Positions 45,842 through 55,432 are shown, numbered from the stretch's first letter. The stretch is DNA of 64,000 nt from Caballeronia grimmiae (GCF_000698555.1 NZ_JFHE01000002.1:186001-250000), one strand, 5' to 3'. Notes: generated from the sequence alone by a model not told the origin. Numbers and translations: made by a program.

Positions 45842-47482
45842 ATGATCGTACTGTCGCGGTATCGTCAGGCGCGTGATGCGTCGCAGCACCTGGCGCATGT
45901 TGCGCGCCGCTTGCTGGGTGCGTGGATTCTGTTGAGCGCGGCAAGCGTCGCTCATGCCGATGCGCAAAAGGGCTATGTCGTCCCGCCGCCGCCCAGTGAG
46001 TTATACGGCGAGCTTTTCGTCGCCGTACAAACGCAGCAGATTTATCCGGACCAGAAGACTTTCGTCGATGCCACGCCGAAAATAGCCCCTGCGCAAATCA
46101 ACGCGCTATATCTGCAACAACGCGCGGTGCCGGGCTTCAGCCTCTCGGCGTTCGTCGCGCGGTATTTCACGCCGCCGACCGATCAGGTCATCACGCCGCC
46201 GCCGAATCAGACATTGCGCGATCACATCAACTGGCTATGGCCCGCGCTGACTCGCAATACGTCGACGGTGCCGCCCTACAGCACGCTCATCCCGATGCCC
46301 AAGCCTTACGTCGTGCCGGGCGGGCGCTTTCGCGAAGGCTATTACTGGGACACCTATTTCACGATGCTCGGTCTTCAGGAAGCCGGCCGTGAAGACCTCG
46401 TCGACAACATGCTCGACAACTTCGCCTATCTGATCGACACCATCGGCCACATTCCGAACGGCAATCGCTCTTACTACGTGAGCCGCTCGCAGCCGCCGTT
46501 CTTCTCGTACATGGTGGAACTTGCCGCGCACAAGGAAGGCGCACGCGTGTATCAGCGTTATTTGCCGCAAATGCGCCGCGAGTATCACTACTGGATGAAA
46601 GGCGCGCATTCGCTCGAGCCGGGCGGCGCGGTGCGCAACGTGGTCATGCTGCCCGACCGTACCGTGCTCAACCGCTACTGGGACGAGCGCGATACGCCGC
46701 GCGACGAGTCGTATCTTCAGGACGTGACGACTGCCAGCACCGTCCATGACCGCACCGCGAACGAGGTGTATCGCGATCTGCGCGCGGCGGCGGAAAGCGG
46801 CTGGGATTTCAGTTCCCGCTGGTTCGGCGACAACCAGACGCTTGCGACGATCCGCACGACGTCGATCGTGCCCATCGACCTTAACAGCCTGATGTTCCAT
46901 CTGGAAACGACGATCGCGCGCGGATGCGGCGAAGTGCGCGACTTCGGATGCGTCGCCGAATTCATCGGCAAAGCGGCAAAACGCGCCATTGGCATCAACA
47001 AGTATCTCTGGAACAGCAACGGCTATTACGGGGACTATGACTGGAAGCTCGGGCAGCCGCGCAACAATCCATCGGCGGCAATGCTTTATCCGTTGTTTGC
47101 AGGGGCGGCGTGGCCGGATCGCGCGCATGTCACCGCACGTACCGTGGAGACCTTGCTGCTCAAACCCGGCGGCCTCACGACGACGACGTACAACACCACG
47201 CAACAGTGGGACGCGCCGAATGGCTGGGCACCGCTGCACTGGATCGCCGTGCAGGGATTGCGCCGTTACGGCCGCGGGGATCTCGCGCAGCAAATAGGCA
47301 CGCGCTTTCTGAGCGACGTGAATAACGTCTACGCCACGCAGCAAAAGCTCGTGGAGAAGTACATCGTGGAAGGAACGGGGACGGGCGGCGGCGGGGGCGG
47401 CGAATATCCGCTGCAGGACGGCTTCGGATGGACGAACGGCGTGACGTTGCGTCTACTGGATCTCTACGCGCCCGGACAATAG
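45842..47482 (+). CDS. treA: Periplasmic trehalase
   Basis: Glycoside hydrolase family 37 enzyme splitting trehalose into two glucose in the periplasm. Signal peptide (hydrophobic part [12 protein letters not shown], cleavage about residue 40), both trehalase signatures ([15 protein letters not shown] and [10 protein letters not shown]) and a Gly-rich C-terminal [21 protein letters not shown]. 546 residues, family length. Start at 45842 with GGAGGAG about five bases upstream. Could serve osmotic or stress-related trehalose recycling. Confidence 0.93.
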   Translation: MIVLSRYRQARDASQHLAHVARRLLGAWILLSAASVAHADAQKGYVVPPPPSELYGELFVAVQTQQIYPDQKTFVDATPKIAPAQINALYLQQRAVPGFSLSAFVARYFTPPTDQVITPPPNQTLRDHINWLWPALTRNTSTVPPYSTLIPMPKPYVVPGGRFREGYYWDTYFTMLGLQEAGREDLVDNMLDNFAYLIDTIGHIPNGNRSYYVSRSQPPFFSYMVELAAHKEGARVYQRYLPQMRREYHYWMKGAHSLEPGGAVRNVVMLPDRTVLNRYWDERDTPRDESYLQDVTTASTVHDRTANEVYRDLRAAAESGWDFSSRWFGDNQTLATIRTTSIVPIDLNSLMFHLETTIARGCGEVRDFGCVAEFIGKAAKRAIGINKYLWNSNGYYGDYDWKLGQPRNNPSAAMLYPLFAGAAWPDRAHVTARTVETLLLKPGGLTTTTYNTTQQWDAPNGWAPLHWIAVQGLRRYGRGDLAQQIGTRFLSDVNNVYATQQKLVEKYIVEGTGTGGGGGGEYPLQDGFGWTNGVTLRLLDLYAPGQ

Positions 47483-47491
47483 CCGGGCGCT

Positions 47492-47520
47492 GCGAGGCGG
47501 CATGCATTTCGCCGCCTCGC
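47492..47520. other. Perfect hairpin between convergent treA and DUF1330 genes
   Basis: GCGAGGCGGC and GCCGCCTCGC form a perfect 10-base stem with a nine-base loop. No T-run on either strand, so it may act as a bidirectional terminator with help of Rho or as an mRNA 3' end stabiliser. Confidence 0.5.
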
Positions 47521-47529
47521 GCGTGATGC

Positions 47530-47823
47530 TTACTCCAGCCCTTCGACGACGCGGAAGTCGCGCTCGCATGCGTCGCCGAGCACGCGCAACGCTTCCTGAT
47601 ACTTCTCGCCGTTGAACGTGGCGAGTGCCTGTTCGAGCGAATCGAACTCGATCAACACCGTGCGCTCAGCGATGCCTGCGCCGTGCACCGTCGATGCGAC
47701 GCCGCGAGCCAGCGGACGTCCGCCGGCTTCCTTGATCGCTACCGTCGCGAGCTTCGAATATTCCGCGACTTGCTCGGGCTTGTGAATCTTGCGGTATGCA
47801 CTGACCCAATATGCTTTAGCCAT
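47530..47823 (-). CDS. DUF1330 family protein
   Basis: A 97-residue small dimeric alpha-beta barrel protein typical of DUF1330 (AKAYWVSAYRKIHKPEQVAEY, ERTVLIEFDSLEQALATFNGEKYQEAL). Start at 47823 with AGGAG six bases upstream. Function unknown; related folds bind small ligands or act as monooxygenases. Confidence 0.85.
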   Translation of the reverse strand: MAKAYWVSAYRKIHKPEQVAEYSKLATVAIKEAGGRPLARGVASTVHGAGIAERTVLIEFDSLEQALATFNGEKYQEALRVLGDACERDFRVVEGLE

Positions 47824-48046
47824 CTGAATCTCCTGTTGTTCGTTGAGCGCCTTGGCGCGATGCGTCGATGCGAGGGCGAGCATAGCAAAAAATCGCGTTT
47901 GATTTCATGCACGCGATTCTGCGCAATCCAGTGAAGAGTGCTTTCCGTGGCTAGGGGTTAACCCGGGAAAACGATGAGCCTAGACTTCGTTCATTGCTTC
48001 GACGCGTAGCGCACGGGGCAAGCACCCAATCACTGGAGTCTGGAAA

Positions 48047-48346
48047 ATGAAGTCTTCAATTCGCGCAGTAGTTATCGCAACCGCTCTCGTTGTTCCCGCT
48101 TTGTCGTTCGCGCAGGGCAGCCAGCTCACGCGCGCTCAGGTCCGTGCCGAACTCGCGGAACTGCAAAGCGTCGGTTATCGCGCCGGCGACGGCGATCAGG
48201 CGCATTACCCGCAAGCGATTCAACAAGCCGAAGCGAAGCTCGCGGCTCGTAAGGGCGCGACCGCTTACGGCGGTGCGTCGAATGGCACGGCGCAATCGGG
48301 AAGCGGCGTCTCGCAAGCCGACTGGAACGCGATGTACACGCGCTAA
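48047..48346 (+). CDS. DUF4148 secreted small protein
   Basis: A 99-residue exported protein of the Burkholderia DUF4148 family, with a signal peptide (VVPALSFA-Q) and the core LTRAQVRAELAELQSVGYRA followed by YPQAIQQAEAKLAAR. Function is unknown; family members are envelope-associated and often numerous per genome. Confidence 0.87.
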   Translation: MKSSIRAVVIATALVVPALSFAQGSQLTRAQVRAELAELQSVGYRAGDGDQAHYPQAIQQAEAKLAARKGATAYGGASNGTAQSGSGVSQADWNAMYTR

Positions 48347-48367
48347 GCGCGCCAGCCAGCAAATGGT

Positions 48368-49249
48368 TTAGTCTGCGGCGTATTTGCGATCGAGCTCGTC
48401 GAACAGAGGTTTGTCGACGAGTCTCTGGCGCTCTGCAAAGGGTGCGACGATAGCAGGATCTTCGTCGAGCCTGCCATGCTCCTTGAGCGCACCCAACGCC
48501 GTCTGCATGCCGCGCACCGCGCTTTGCAAAGCCGCGTTCGCATACAGCACGAGGCTGAAGCCCAGCCGCTCCAATTCATCGCGGCCCATCACGGGCGTTT
48601 TCCCGCCGATCACGATGTTGATCAACTGCGGCGCCGCGACGAGCTTGTTCAACGACGCAATCTGCTCTTGCGTTTCAATCGCTTCGATGAAGAGAATGTC
48701 CGCGCCCGCTTCGACGAACCTGTTCGCGCGTTCGATCGCCGCATCGAAGCCCTCGACCGCGCAGGCATCCGTGCGCGCGATAATCTGAAAGTTCTCGTCC
48801 TCGCGTGCATCCACGGCAGCGCGAATCTTGCCGACCATCTCGTTCGTCGAGATGACGGCCTTGCCCGCGAAGTGGCCGCATTTCTTCGGCATCACCTGAT
48901 CTTCGAGTTGAACCGCGTCGGCGCCCGCGCGCTCGAGCGTTCGTATCGTATGGCGCACGTTCAGTGCGTTGCCGAAGCCGGTATCCGCATCGACGACGAG
49001 CGGCAGATCGACGGCGTCGCGGATGCGCGTCGTGTGTTCCGCCACTTCCGCAAGTCCGATGAAGCCGAGGTCCGGCATGCCGAGCGACATGTTGGTGACG
49101 CCCGCGCCGGTGATGTAAAGCGCTTCGAATCCCAGATCGGCGGCGACGCGCGCGCTCATTGCGTTGAATGCGCCCGGCAGGAGCAGGCCACGGCGTGCAT
49201 TCACCAGTTCACGGAACGCGGCGCGGCGGCGGGAAGAAGATGTGGTCAT
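48368..49249 (-). CDS. Isocitrate lyase / PEP mutase family enzyme
   Basis: A 293-residue (beta/alpha)8 barrel lyase. The conserved acid VVDADTGFGNALNV (Mg2+ site) near residue 83 and the KKCGH motif in MPKKCGHFAGK (catalytic Cys) near 120 place it in the 2-methylisocitrate/2,3-dimethylmalate lyase branch rather than PEP mutase, whose Cys context differs. Substrate cannot be decided. Start at 49249; the frame extends upstream without family similarity. No prp genes are adjacent. Confidence 0.83.
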   Translation of the reverse strand: MTTSSSRRRAAFRELVNARRGLLLPGAFNAMSARVAADLGFEALYITGAGVTNMSLGMPDLGFIGLAEVAEHTTRIRDAVDLPLVVDADTGFGNALNVRHTIRTLERAGADAVQLEDQVMPKKCGHFAGKAVISTNEMVGKIRAAVDAREDENFQIIARTDACAVEGFDAAIERANRFVEAGADILFIEAIETQEQIASLNKLVAAPQLINIVIGGKTPVMGRDELERLGFSLVLYANAALQSAVRGMQTALGALKEHGRLDEDPAIVAPFAERQRLVDKPLFDELDRKYAAD

Positions 49250-49399
49250 GGCTGAATATCCGGAAATAGAAGATCGGGCGTCGAGGCACGCCATGCCGAC
49301 GTGCAGTGCATGCATGCCATAGCCCGCCATGTTAAAGCGTACGGAGCTTCGGCGCTAACGCCAAAGCCCGTTCTATTTCCGTTGCGCTTGCCGGATGCG

Positions 49400-50773
49400 C
49401 TAACCGCCCGAAACCTGAAGCGGCCGATCCGCTTTCGCGCGCAAGCCGTACGCGGTGAGCATCCGATACAGCGTCACGCGCGAGATGCCGAGTTCATCGG
49501 CTGCTTCGCCGAGCCGTCCCCGGTGACGCAACAGCGCCACTTCGATCGCCTGCCGCTCCGCCGCTTCGCGTGCCTGAGCAAGCGTCGTCGGCGCGGCTTC
49601 GACGTAATCGCCGAGTTCGAGGTCGCTCGCGAGAATCTGCCGGCCTTCGCACATGACGATGGCGCGTCGCACGCGATTGATCAACTCACGCACGTTGCCC
49701 GGCCAGTTGTAGTTGTGAAGCGCCGCGATGGCGCAAGGCGAGAAGCCGCGTAGCCGCCGGCTCGCATCCTTGCGGAAGCGTTCGAGCATATGCTCGGCGA
49801 GCAGTTCGATATCCTTGCCTCGCACGCGCAACGGCGGCTCGTCGATCTGCAGCACGCACAATCGGTGGTACAGGTCAGCGCGAAAACGTCCTGCAAGCAT
49901 CGCGCTTTGCATGTCGACGTGCGTCGCGGAAATGATGCGGACATCCACGGGCGTCGAGCCTTGGCCACCTAGCCGTTCAATCTTGCGCTCCTGTAGAAAG
50001 CGCAGCAGGCTCGCCTGGCTTTCGAGCGGCAAATCGCCGATTTCATCGAGAAACAGCGTGCCGCCGTCCGCCGCTTCCACGCGGCCGATCTTGCGCTGAT
50101 TCGCGCCGGTGAATGCGCCGCGTTCGTAGCCGAATAGTTCGGACTGCAACAGATGCGGAGGAATCGCGCCGCAATTGATCGCGACGAACGGCTGCGCACG
50201 GCGCGCCGAGCGTTCGTGAATGGCATGCGCCGTCAGTTCCTTGCCGGTGCCCGATTCGCCTGAGATGAAGACGGGCGCGTCGGTCATGGCGACTTTGCGG
50301 ATCGAGCGATACAACGCCTTCATCGGTTCGCAGTCGCCGATCATGCCGCCTTCGGCGGTGTCGGACTTGAGCGGATCATTGCTGGCTGCGTCGTGCAAGG
50401 AGACCATGCCGTAAGCGTGACCCACGGCATCGACGATGCGGTCCGCCGACGACGGCACGGTGACGTAGTCGAAGCAGTAGTCGCGTATCAGCCGGCATAG
50501 TTCGGGATCGTCGGCCTGGGAGGCAGCGACCGTCGCGACCCAGCCGATGCGATAGCCCGCGAGCAAAGCCGTGAGGGCGGCGATGTCTTTCGCGCATTCG
50601 CCGCTCGTCAGGTCCACGATGCCGGCCGCGGCGCCCTTTCCGTGCCTCGACAATTTGCCTTGTTTCGCGGGATTGACGTATTCGATCTTCCAGCCGCGTG
50701 CGTGCAGGCGTTCGGACAAGTCCTCCGAAACGGTGCGGCCGGCGTAGTAGAGCGTTCTGGGTTCCCCGTACAT
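49400..50773 (-). CDS. VpsR-like sigma-54-dependent activator
   Basis: A 457-residue response-regulator-like AAA+ activator. The N-terminal ~130 residues resemble the VpsR receiver-like domain that binds cyclic di-GMP rather than a phospho-Asp. AAA+ domain: Walker A GESGTGKE (about 170), GAFTGA loop for sigma-54 contact (ERGAFTGANQRK), Walker B GGTLFLDEIGDLP. C-terminal Fis-type HTH (LGEAADELGISRVTLYRMLTAYG). Homologues such as VpsR and BerB link cyclic di-GMP to exopolysaccharide genes. Start at 50773 (MYGEPRTLYYA). Its nearest target may be the small gene upstream. Confidence 0.87.
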   Translation of the reverse strand: MYGEPRTLYYAGRTVSEDLSERLHARGWKIEYVNPAKQGKLSRHGKGAAAGIVDLTSGECAKDIAALTALLAGYRIGWVATVAASQADDPELCRLIRDYCFDYVTVPSSADRIVDAVGHAYGMVSLHDAASNDPLKSDTAEGGMIGDCEPMKALYRSIRKVAMTDAPVFISGESGTGKELTAHAIHERSARRAQPFVAINCGAIPPHLLQSELFGYERGAFTGANQRKIGRVEAADGGTLFLDEIGDLPLESQASLLRFLQERKIERLGGQGSTPVDVRIISATHVDMQSAMLAGRFRADLYHRLCVLQIDEPPLRVRGKDIELLAEHMLERFRKDASRRLRGFSPCAIAALHNYNWPGNVRELINRVRRAIVMCEGRQILASDLELGDYVEAAPTTLAQAREAAERQAIEVALLRHRGRLGEAADELGISRVTLYRMLTAYGLRAKADRPLQVSGG

Positions 50774-51065
50774 GGCTTCTTCTCTCAGATATTTGTGTGT
50801 TTGTAAGCACAGTATCCATTGGAATCGCCGAGGCAAAAAGCGGCGCAAACGATACGCGTCTTTTAAATGTTTACATTGGTCTAAGCATTGCGATTGAAAA
50901 CGCTTGAGCACATTTTGCGAAACGGCCGTACTTATCTGCGGTGAAAATGCATGCATTTAGCGACAAAGCGCCGCCAGATAAGGGCGAGCGGGCGGAATGT
51001 TTTACCCGGCCGCCAAAGAAGTAGATTTGTCGCATTTGCCGCTATCGAGGGTTAACCCTCTAAAT
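50774..51065. other. Promoter region of the VpsR-like gene
   Basis: About 290 bases on the minus strand between the VpsR-like gene and the small secreted protein gene. AT-rich around 50860-50900 (ATGTTTACATT), possible promoter. A palindrome GAGGGTTAACCCTC at 51047-51060 sits just after the stop of the upstream gene. No ORF seen. Confidence 0.4.
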
Positions 51066-51374
51066 TCATTTTCCGTTGCGCATCGTTGCGCCGGCGCGCG
51101 CATTCGCGGCGGCATTCGCCGAATTGGCGGCGTTGGCGGCATTTGCATTAATCGCCGTGTTACCCGTGTAACCCGGGGTCGGCGCATTCGTGTTCGGTGA
51201 ATTCGAGTACCCGCCCGGCGACGACTTCGGCGGTTTCGGTTGCAGCGTCTGATTGATCACACCGATCTGCCCGAGCTTTTGCGCAGCGCGGTTATCGGCG
51301 TGTGCGGCTTCGACGATGAAAACTGCAGCTACACCCAACGCGAGTGACGCAACGGCGACGCGATTGCTTGTCAT
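51066..51374 (-). CDS. Secreted Asn/Ala-repeat small protein
   Basis: A 102-residue precursor with a signal peptide (MTSNRVAVASLALGVAAVFI, cleavage near AAHA-D), a Pro/Ser-rich middle (QPKPPKSSPGGYSNSPNTNA) and a C-terminal NANAANAANSANAAANA repeat. Strong GGAGGG ribosome site. A sigma-54-type promoter lies 50 bases upstream and a sigma-54 activator gene lies downstream. Possibly a biofilm or surface matrix component. No domain recognised. Confidence 0.6.
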   Translation of the reverse strand: MTSNRVAVASLALGVAAVFIVEAAHADNRAAQKLGQIGVINQTLQPKPPKSSPGGYSNSPNTNAPTPGYTGNTAINANAANAANSANAAANARAGATMRNGK

Positions 51375-51426
51375 GATGCCCTCCACGATCGGCGCTCGAT
51401 GCGCCAAGCAGGCCAATCCATTGTGC

Positions 51427-51441
51427 GCAAGCAACTTGCCT
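51427..51441 (-). promoter_or_regulatory. Candidate sigma-54 (-24/-12) promoter
   Basis: On the minus strand: AGGCAAGTTGCTTGC, which fits the -24/-12 consensus TGGCACG-N4-TTGC with GG and GC 10 bases apart and two mismatches. It points to the small secreted protein gene, with 52 bases to its ATG. The neighbouring VpsR-like activator would be the natural partner. Confidence 0.5.
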
Positions 51442-51614
51442 GGGGGCAGGAGGGTTTGTGCCTAGGCGGCGCAACGCTTTTATCGCTTGACGAAGGCCTG
51501 AGCCTGCTGCGGCGATTTCACGCACGCCAATGTGCAGAAACGAGACGAAAGCGCGGTCTTCGATCGGTAAGATGTACTACGTAGGCCTAACGCAATCATG
51601 CACTGGAGATCCGC

Positions 51615-51836
51615 ATGTTCCCCGAATACCGTGACCTCATTTCTCGGCTGAAGACCGAAGACGGGCACTTCTCGAAGCTCTTCGAGCGCCACAATCAACT
51701 GGACCATGAGATTCAAAACATGGAGTCCGGCGCAACGCCCGCAGATTCGTTCACGATCGAATCGCTCAAAAAGGAAAAGCTCCTTCTGAAGGACAAGATG
51801 TATGTCGTGCTGCGAAAAGCCGCGCAAGCCGCCTAA
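51615..51836 (+). CDS. DUF465 (YdcH-family) small protein
   Basis: A 73-residue coiled-coil protein typical of YdcH/DUF465 (FPEYRDLISRLKTEDGHFSK, FERHNQLDHEI, LKKEKLLLKDKMYVVLRKA). Function unknown. Located 25 bases before the PPK2 gene and likely co-transcribed. Confidence 0.87.
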   Translation: MFPEYRDLISRLKTEDGHFSKLFERHNQLDHEIQNMESGATPADSFTIESLKKEKLLLKDKMYVVLRKAAQAA

Positions 51837-51860
51837 AGCAGGGATAGGGAGAAATCGAAC

Positions 51861-52976
51861 GTGAGAAGCACACGCGCATCCGAGGGACGTGGGACCAAAG
51901 CCTCGCAGGACATTGCGAAGGAAGACCTCGACGGGGGCGTTGGCGTCGTCGAGACGCCCGCGCAATTCGAGAGTCGTGAGACGCAAGAGGCAATTGATGC
52001 CGCGAACGAACTCATTTCCAGCAGCATGGAAGACGTGCTGGCGAACGCGGCATCGAACAGCAGCGAGACGCGCATCGACACGATGAAGGCGTTGATGGGC
52101 GGCCTTTCGCCGGACGAAATCGCCACCTTGCGCGCGCATCTGCTCGACGGCATGTCGCCGGTCGGTGTGCGCGGCTCGCGCCGGCAGAATCAGGATGACG
52201 AACTATCGGCCGGCTGGCGTCACGGTGGCTATCCGTACAAGCATCTCATGTCGCGGCAAGCGTACGAGAAGCAGAAGTATCGGCTGCAAGTGGAGCTGCT
52301 CAAGCTCCAGGCGTGGGTGAAGGAAACCGGCCAGCGCGTGGTCATTCTGTTCGAAGGCCGCGACGCGGCGGGCAAGGGCGGCGCGATCAAGCGATTCATG
52401 GAGCATCTGAATCCTCGTGGCGCGCGTGTCGTCGCGCTGGAAAAGCCATCCGAGCGCGAACGCGGACAATGGTATTTTCAGCGCTACGTGGAGCATCTGC
52501 CGACAGCGGGCGAGATCGTCATGTTCGACCGCTCCTGGTACAACCGCGCGGGCGTCGAGCGTGTGATGGGCTTCTGCACGAACCAGGAGTACGACGCGTT
52601 CATGCAGCAGGTGCCGGCGTTCGAGCGTCATCTCACGCAAAGCGGCGTGCACATCGTCAAGTTTTGGTTTTCCGTCAGCCGCGCGGAACAGCGTCGCCGC
52701 TTCAAGGAACGTGAAGTTCATCCGCTCAAGCAATGGAAACTGAGTCCGGTGGACCTTGCTTCGCTCGACAAGTGGGACGGCTACACCGCAGCAAAGGAAG
52801 CGATGTTCGCTCACACCGATACGGCCGACACGCCGTGGACCGTCGTGCGATCGGACTGCAAGAAGCGCGCGCGGCTGAACGCCATGCGGTATGTGCTGCA
52901 TCGCTTGCCGTATGCGAATCGCGATATCCGGACGATCGGCCCTGTCGATCCGCTCATCGTGGGACGCGCTTTCTGA
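51861..52976 (+). CDS. ppk2: Polyphosphate kinase 2
   Basis: Transfers phosphate between polyphosphate and nucleotides. A 371-residue protein with a ~100-residue N-terminal extension rich in Ser/Glu, then the PPK2 core: Walker A FEGRDAAGKGGAIKRF near 170, the lid Arg-rich QWYFQRYVEHLP, Walker B VMFDRSWYNRAGVERVMGF, and the C-terminal KFWFSVSRAEQRRRF. GTG start with AGGGAG nine bases upstream. Whether it makes NDPs or NTPs is not decided; the single-domain PPK2 class I is the best guess. Confidence 0.9.
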   Translation: MRSTRASEGRGTKASQDIAKEDLDGGVGVVETPAQFESRETQEAIDAANELISSSMEDVLANAASNSSETRIDTMKALMGGLSPDEIATLRAHLLDGMSPVGVRGSRRQNQDDELSAGWRHGGYPYKHLMSRQAYEKQKYRLQVELLKLQAWVKETGQRVVILFEGRDAAGKGGAIKRFMEHLNPRGARVVALEKPSERERGQWYFQRYVEHLPTAGEIVMFDRSWYNRAGVERVMGFCTNQEYDAFMQQVPAFERHLTQSGVHIVKFWFSVSRAEQRRRFKEREVHPLKQWKLSPVDLASLDKWDGYTAAKEAMFAHTDTADTPWTVVRSDCKKRARLNAMRYVLHRLPYANRDIRTIGPVDPLIVGRAF

Positions 52977-53861
52977 TCAGGCGTCGTCGGCCATGATGGC
53001 GTGAGCGAGCAGGTTCGCTTGCGGCGTGAGGGCATCGAAGGAACGCGCGCACACATGCAGCCGGCGCGCGGCCCACGGCTCGGACAGCGGCGCAATCGCA
53101 AGCTCGGGACGGCCGAGCAATTGCGCCGATGCACGCGAGAGTATCGCGATGCCAATGCCCGCTTCGACCAGCATGCCGACGTTATCGATGCTTCGCATCT
53201 GGATGCGGTAATTGAGCTGCCTGCCAAGCCGCGACGCCTTCTCGGCAAGATGCATTTCGAGCGCCGCATCCGCGAGTCCGACGAACGCTTCGCCGACGAT
53301 ATCGGCGAACGCCACAGCACTCTCCTTCGCCACGCGATGCGTGCGGCTCGCCACCACGACGAGCTGATCCTGCGTCACCAGCCGCGTCTCGATCCCGCCG
53401 AGGTCCGTAATGTCCGCGACAATGCCGAGGTCCACGCGGCCTTCCATCACCGCCTGCACGATGTCCACGCTGGGCCGTTCATCGAGATCAATGGACAGAT
53501 CGGGATGAGCCGCGAGAAACCGCGTCAGGCGCGGCGGTAAATACGCGGCCAATGCCGCGGTATTCGACATGAGCTTGATGCGGCCTTTGAGACCCGTTGC
53601 ATAGGTGCGCAAGTCTCCGCGCATCTGCTCGACCTGACCAAGAATCATGCGTGCGTGGCGCACGAAGCTCTCGCCGGCTGCGGTGGCTTGCACGCCGCGT
53701 CGATTGCGCTCGAGAAGCGGGGCGCCCAGCGCGGCCTCCATGCCGGCAATCCGCTCGCTTGCGGACGCCAGCGCGAGATGCATTGCTTGCGCGCCCGCCG
53801 TGATGCTGCCGCGTTCGATCACGGTCAAGAACAGGCGCATGTCGGTGAGATCGAAACGCAT
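52977..53861 (-). CDS. LysR-family regulator (divergent from tauE-like gene)
   Basis: A 294-residue LysR protein with N-terminal HTH (ITAGAQAMHLALASASERIAGMEAAL) and an effector domain. Its start lies 81 bases from the divergent TauE-like gene, so it probably regulates that exporter. It converges on PPK2 with adjacent stop codons. Confidence 0.87.
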   Translation of the reverse strand: MRFDLTDMRLFLTVIERGSITAGAQAMHLALASASERIAGMEAALGAPLLERNRRGVQATAAGESFVRHARMILGQVEQMRGDLRTYATGLKGRIKLMSNTAALAAYLPPRLTRFLAAHPDLSIDLDERPSVDIVQAVMEGRVDLGIVADITDLGGIETRLVTQDQLVVVASRTHRVAKESAVAFADIVGEAFVGLADAALEMHLAEKASRLGRQLNYRIQMRSIDNVGMLVEAGIGIAILSRASAQLLGRPELAIAPLSEPWAARRLHVCARSFDALTPQANLLAHAIMADDA

Positions 53862-53942
53862 GCCGTGCCTTCGGTCGCGCCGAAGCCTCGCATAGGAAAT
53901 GCCAGATTGTAAGCGCGCGCCGTGCTCGCTACGATTTGCCGC

Positions 53943-54710
53943 ATGGAACCTCTTATCGTAGTGATCGTCGCCGGATTCATCGCGGGCGCGATGAACGCGC
54001 TGGCCGGCGGCGGATCGTTCGTCAGCCTGCCCGCGCTCATCGCGGCAGGCGTGCCGCCGGTTCAGGCGAACGCATCGTCGACGGTGGCGCTGTTTCCGGG
54101 CGGCGTGGTCAGCGCATGGGCGTATCGCGACGGCCTCGGTCCCGTCGGCTCCGTGCCCATGCGCGCGATGCTCGTCACGACGCTTATCGGCGGAATGATC
54201 GGCGCGGCGCTGTTGCTGTCGACATCGTCATCGACGTTCTCGTTCTTGCTCCCCTGGCTGCTGCTATGCGCGAGTCTCGCGCTCGCCTTTGGCCGCCGTC
54301 TCGGCGAGGTGTTGCGCAAGCGCTGGCGTATCGGAGCGCCCGCCGTGCTCGCGATTCAGCTCTTACTCGGCGTCTATGGCGGTTACTTCGGAGGCGCGGT
54401 CGGCATCATGATGATGGCCGTATGGGGCCTGCTCGATACCCGCGATCTCAAGAGCCTCAACGCGCCGCGCACGCTGCTCGTCAGCGCGGCGAATTCGGTT
54501 GCTGCCGTCACGTTCGCCGTGGCGCATGCGGTGCGCTGGCCCGAGACCATCGCGATGCTCGTTGCGGCGATCGCCGGCGGATACGGCGGCGCGCAACTGG
54601 GTCGACGCGCATCGCCGGCGTTGATCAGAACAGGGACGCTGCTCGTGAGCGCGGGAATCACGGTCGCGTTCTTCGTGCGGACTTATGGACCGATGCTCTC
54701 GCATCACTGA
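53943..54710 (+). CDS. TauE/SafE-family sulfite or anion exporter
   Basis: A 255-residue membrane protein with about seven helices in two repeats, each with the family loop: GAMNALAGGGSFVSLPALIAAG near the start and LLGVYGGYFGGAVGIMMMAV in the middle. Start at ATG 53943; an in-frame GTG at 53922 is possible. Exports sulfite, sulfoacetate or related anions in characterised members; the substrate here is unknown. Confidence 0.85.
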   Translation: MEPLIVVIVAGFIAGAMNALAGGGSFVSLPALIAAGVPPVQANASSTVALFPGGVVSAWAYRDGLGPVGSVPMRAMLVTTLIGGMIGAALLLSTSSSTFSFLLPWLLLCASLALAFGRRLGEVLRKRWRIGAPAVLAIQLLLGVYGGYFGGAVGIMMMAVWGLLDTRDLKSLNAPRTLLVSAANSVAAVTFAVAHAVRWPETIAMLVAAIAGGYGGAQLGRRASPALIRTGTLLVSAGITVAFFVRTYGPMLSHH

Positions 54711-54748
54711 ACCGGTCGCTGTCGCCTCATCCTTCTTGTCGAACGATC

Positions 54749-54958
54749 ATGATCGCTGCTTTACTCGAGACCATCGGTGCGCTTTCCGTGCTTGCAAGCG
54801 TGGCCGCAAAGATCGCGTGGATGCGCGACGCCCGCGATGAAGTCATCGACGAGCAGGCGGCGCCAGGCAAGCGGCCGCATCGCTGTATCGACCGTGAGTC
54901 GCGACGCCGCCGGCGCAGGCATCGCTCGTCAGCGCGCGTTTCGAATGAGCGGCGGTAA
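54749..54958 (+). CDS. Possible small membrane protein (69 aa)
   Basis: A 69-residue frame starting MIAALLETIGALSVLASVAA (one membrane helix) with a basic Arg-rich tail (RRRRRRHRSSARVSNERR). No ribosome site, so it could be spurious; the hydrophobic N-terminus and correct length are the only support. Its 3' end overlaps the convergent gene. Confidence 0.3.
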   Translation: MIAALLETIGALSVLASVAAKIAWMRDARDEVIDEQAAPGKRPHRCIDRESRRRRRRHRSSARVSNERR

Positions 54959-55432
54959 GCCGAGCGGCTTCGTCGCCGATTCATAGGCGCGAATGAATCG
55001 GGGATCGTCGGCGAACTCGCGCGCCATCCACTTCGACAACTCGTCGCTGCATGACGGATTGGCGATGGATTCGAAGCATGGCGAGTTCGCGGGCATCATG
55101 CTGGCCGCCCAGTAAAAGCCGAAGAGGGTTTGCTTTTCGGCGGGTTCCATTCGCAGCGCGTCGGGCGCGGCGCCGGAGAACCACCGTTCGAGCTTGGCCG
55201 TCAGCGTCGACTCCGTTTCGAGCTTCTCATACGAGAACACGTAGCCGCCGCCCGCCTGAGCGGTGTGGAAGTCATTCATCACGACCGCCGTCACGAAGCG
55301 GGCCGCGTGTGCGTTCACGGCAAACGATTGCCCGTGCGCGCTCGACATCACGCACCAGAGCAGGGCGAGCAATGCGCTTGTTGTTGGCCACGCCCAGGCG
55401 CGGAATTCTTGTCGACTGCTTCGCGGCTTCAC
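54929..55432 (-). CDS. Secreted hypothetical protein
   Basis: About 167 residues with an N-terminal signal peptide (WPTTSALLALLWCVMSSAHG-Q) and a soluble mature part with two Cys (PCFESIANPSC). The start is uncertain: GTG 55432 gives the clean signal peptide, GTG 55474 is an alternative, and neither has a strong ribosome site. No family recognised. Confidence 0.55.
   Translation of the reverse strand: MKPRSSRQEFRAWAWPTTSALLALLWCVMSSAHGQSFAVNAHAARFVTAVVMNDFHTAQAGGGYVFSYEKLETESTLTAKLERWFSGAAPDALRMEPAEKQTLFGFYWAASMMPANSPCFESIANPSCSDELSKWMAREFADDPRFIRAYESATKPLGLPPLIRNAR

Noticed and set aside
45631..45843. A 70-codon minus-strand frame upstream of treA
   Set aside because: No ribosome site, no family similarity, and its start overlaps the treA start codon.
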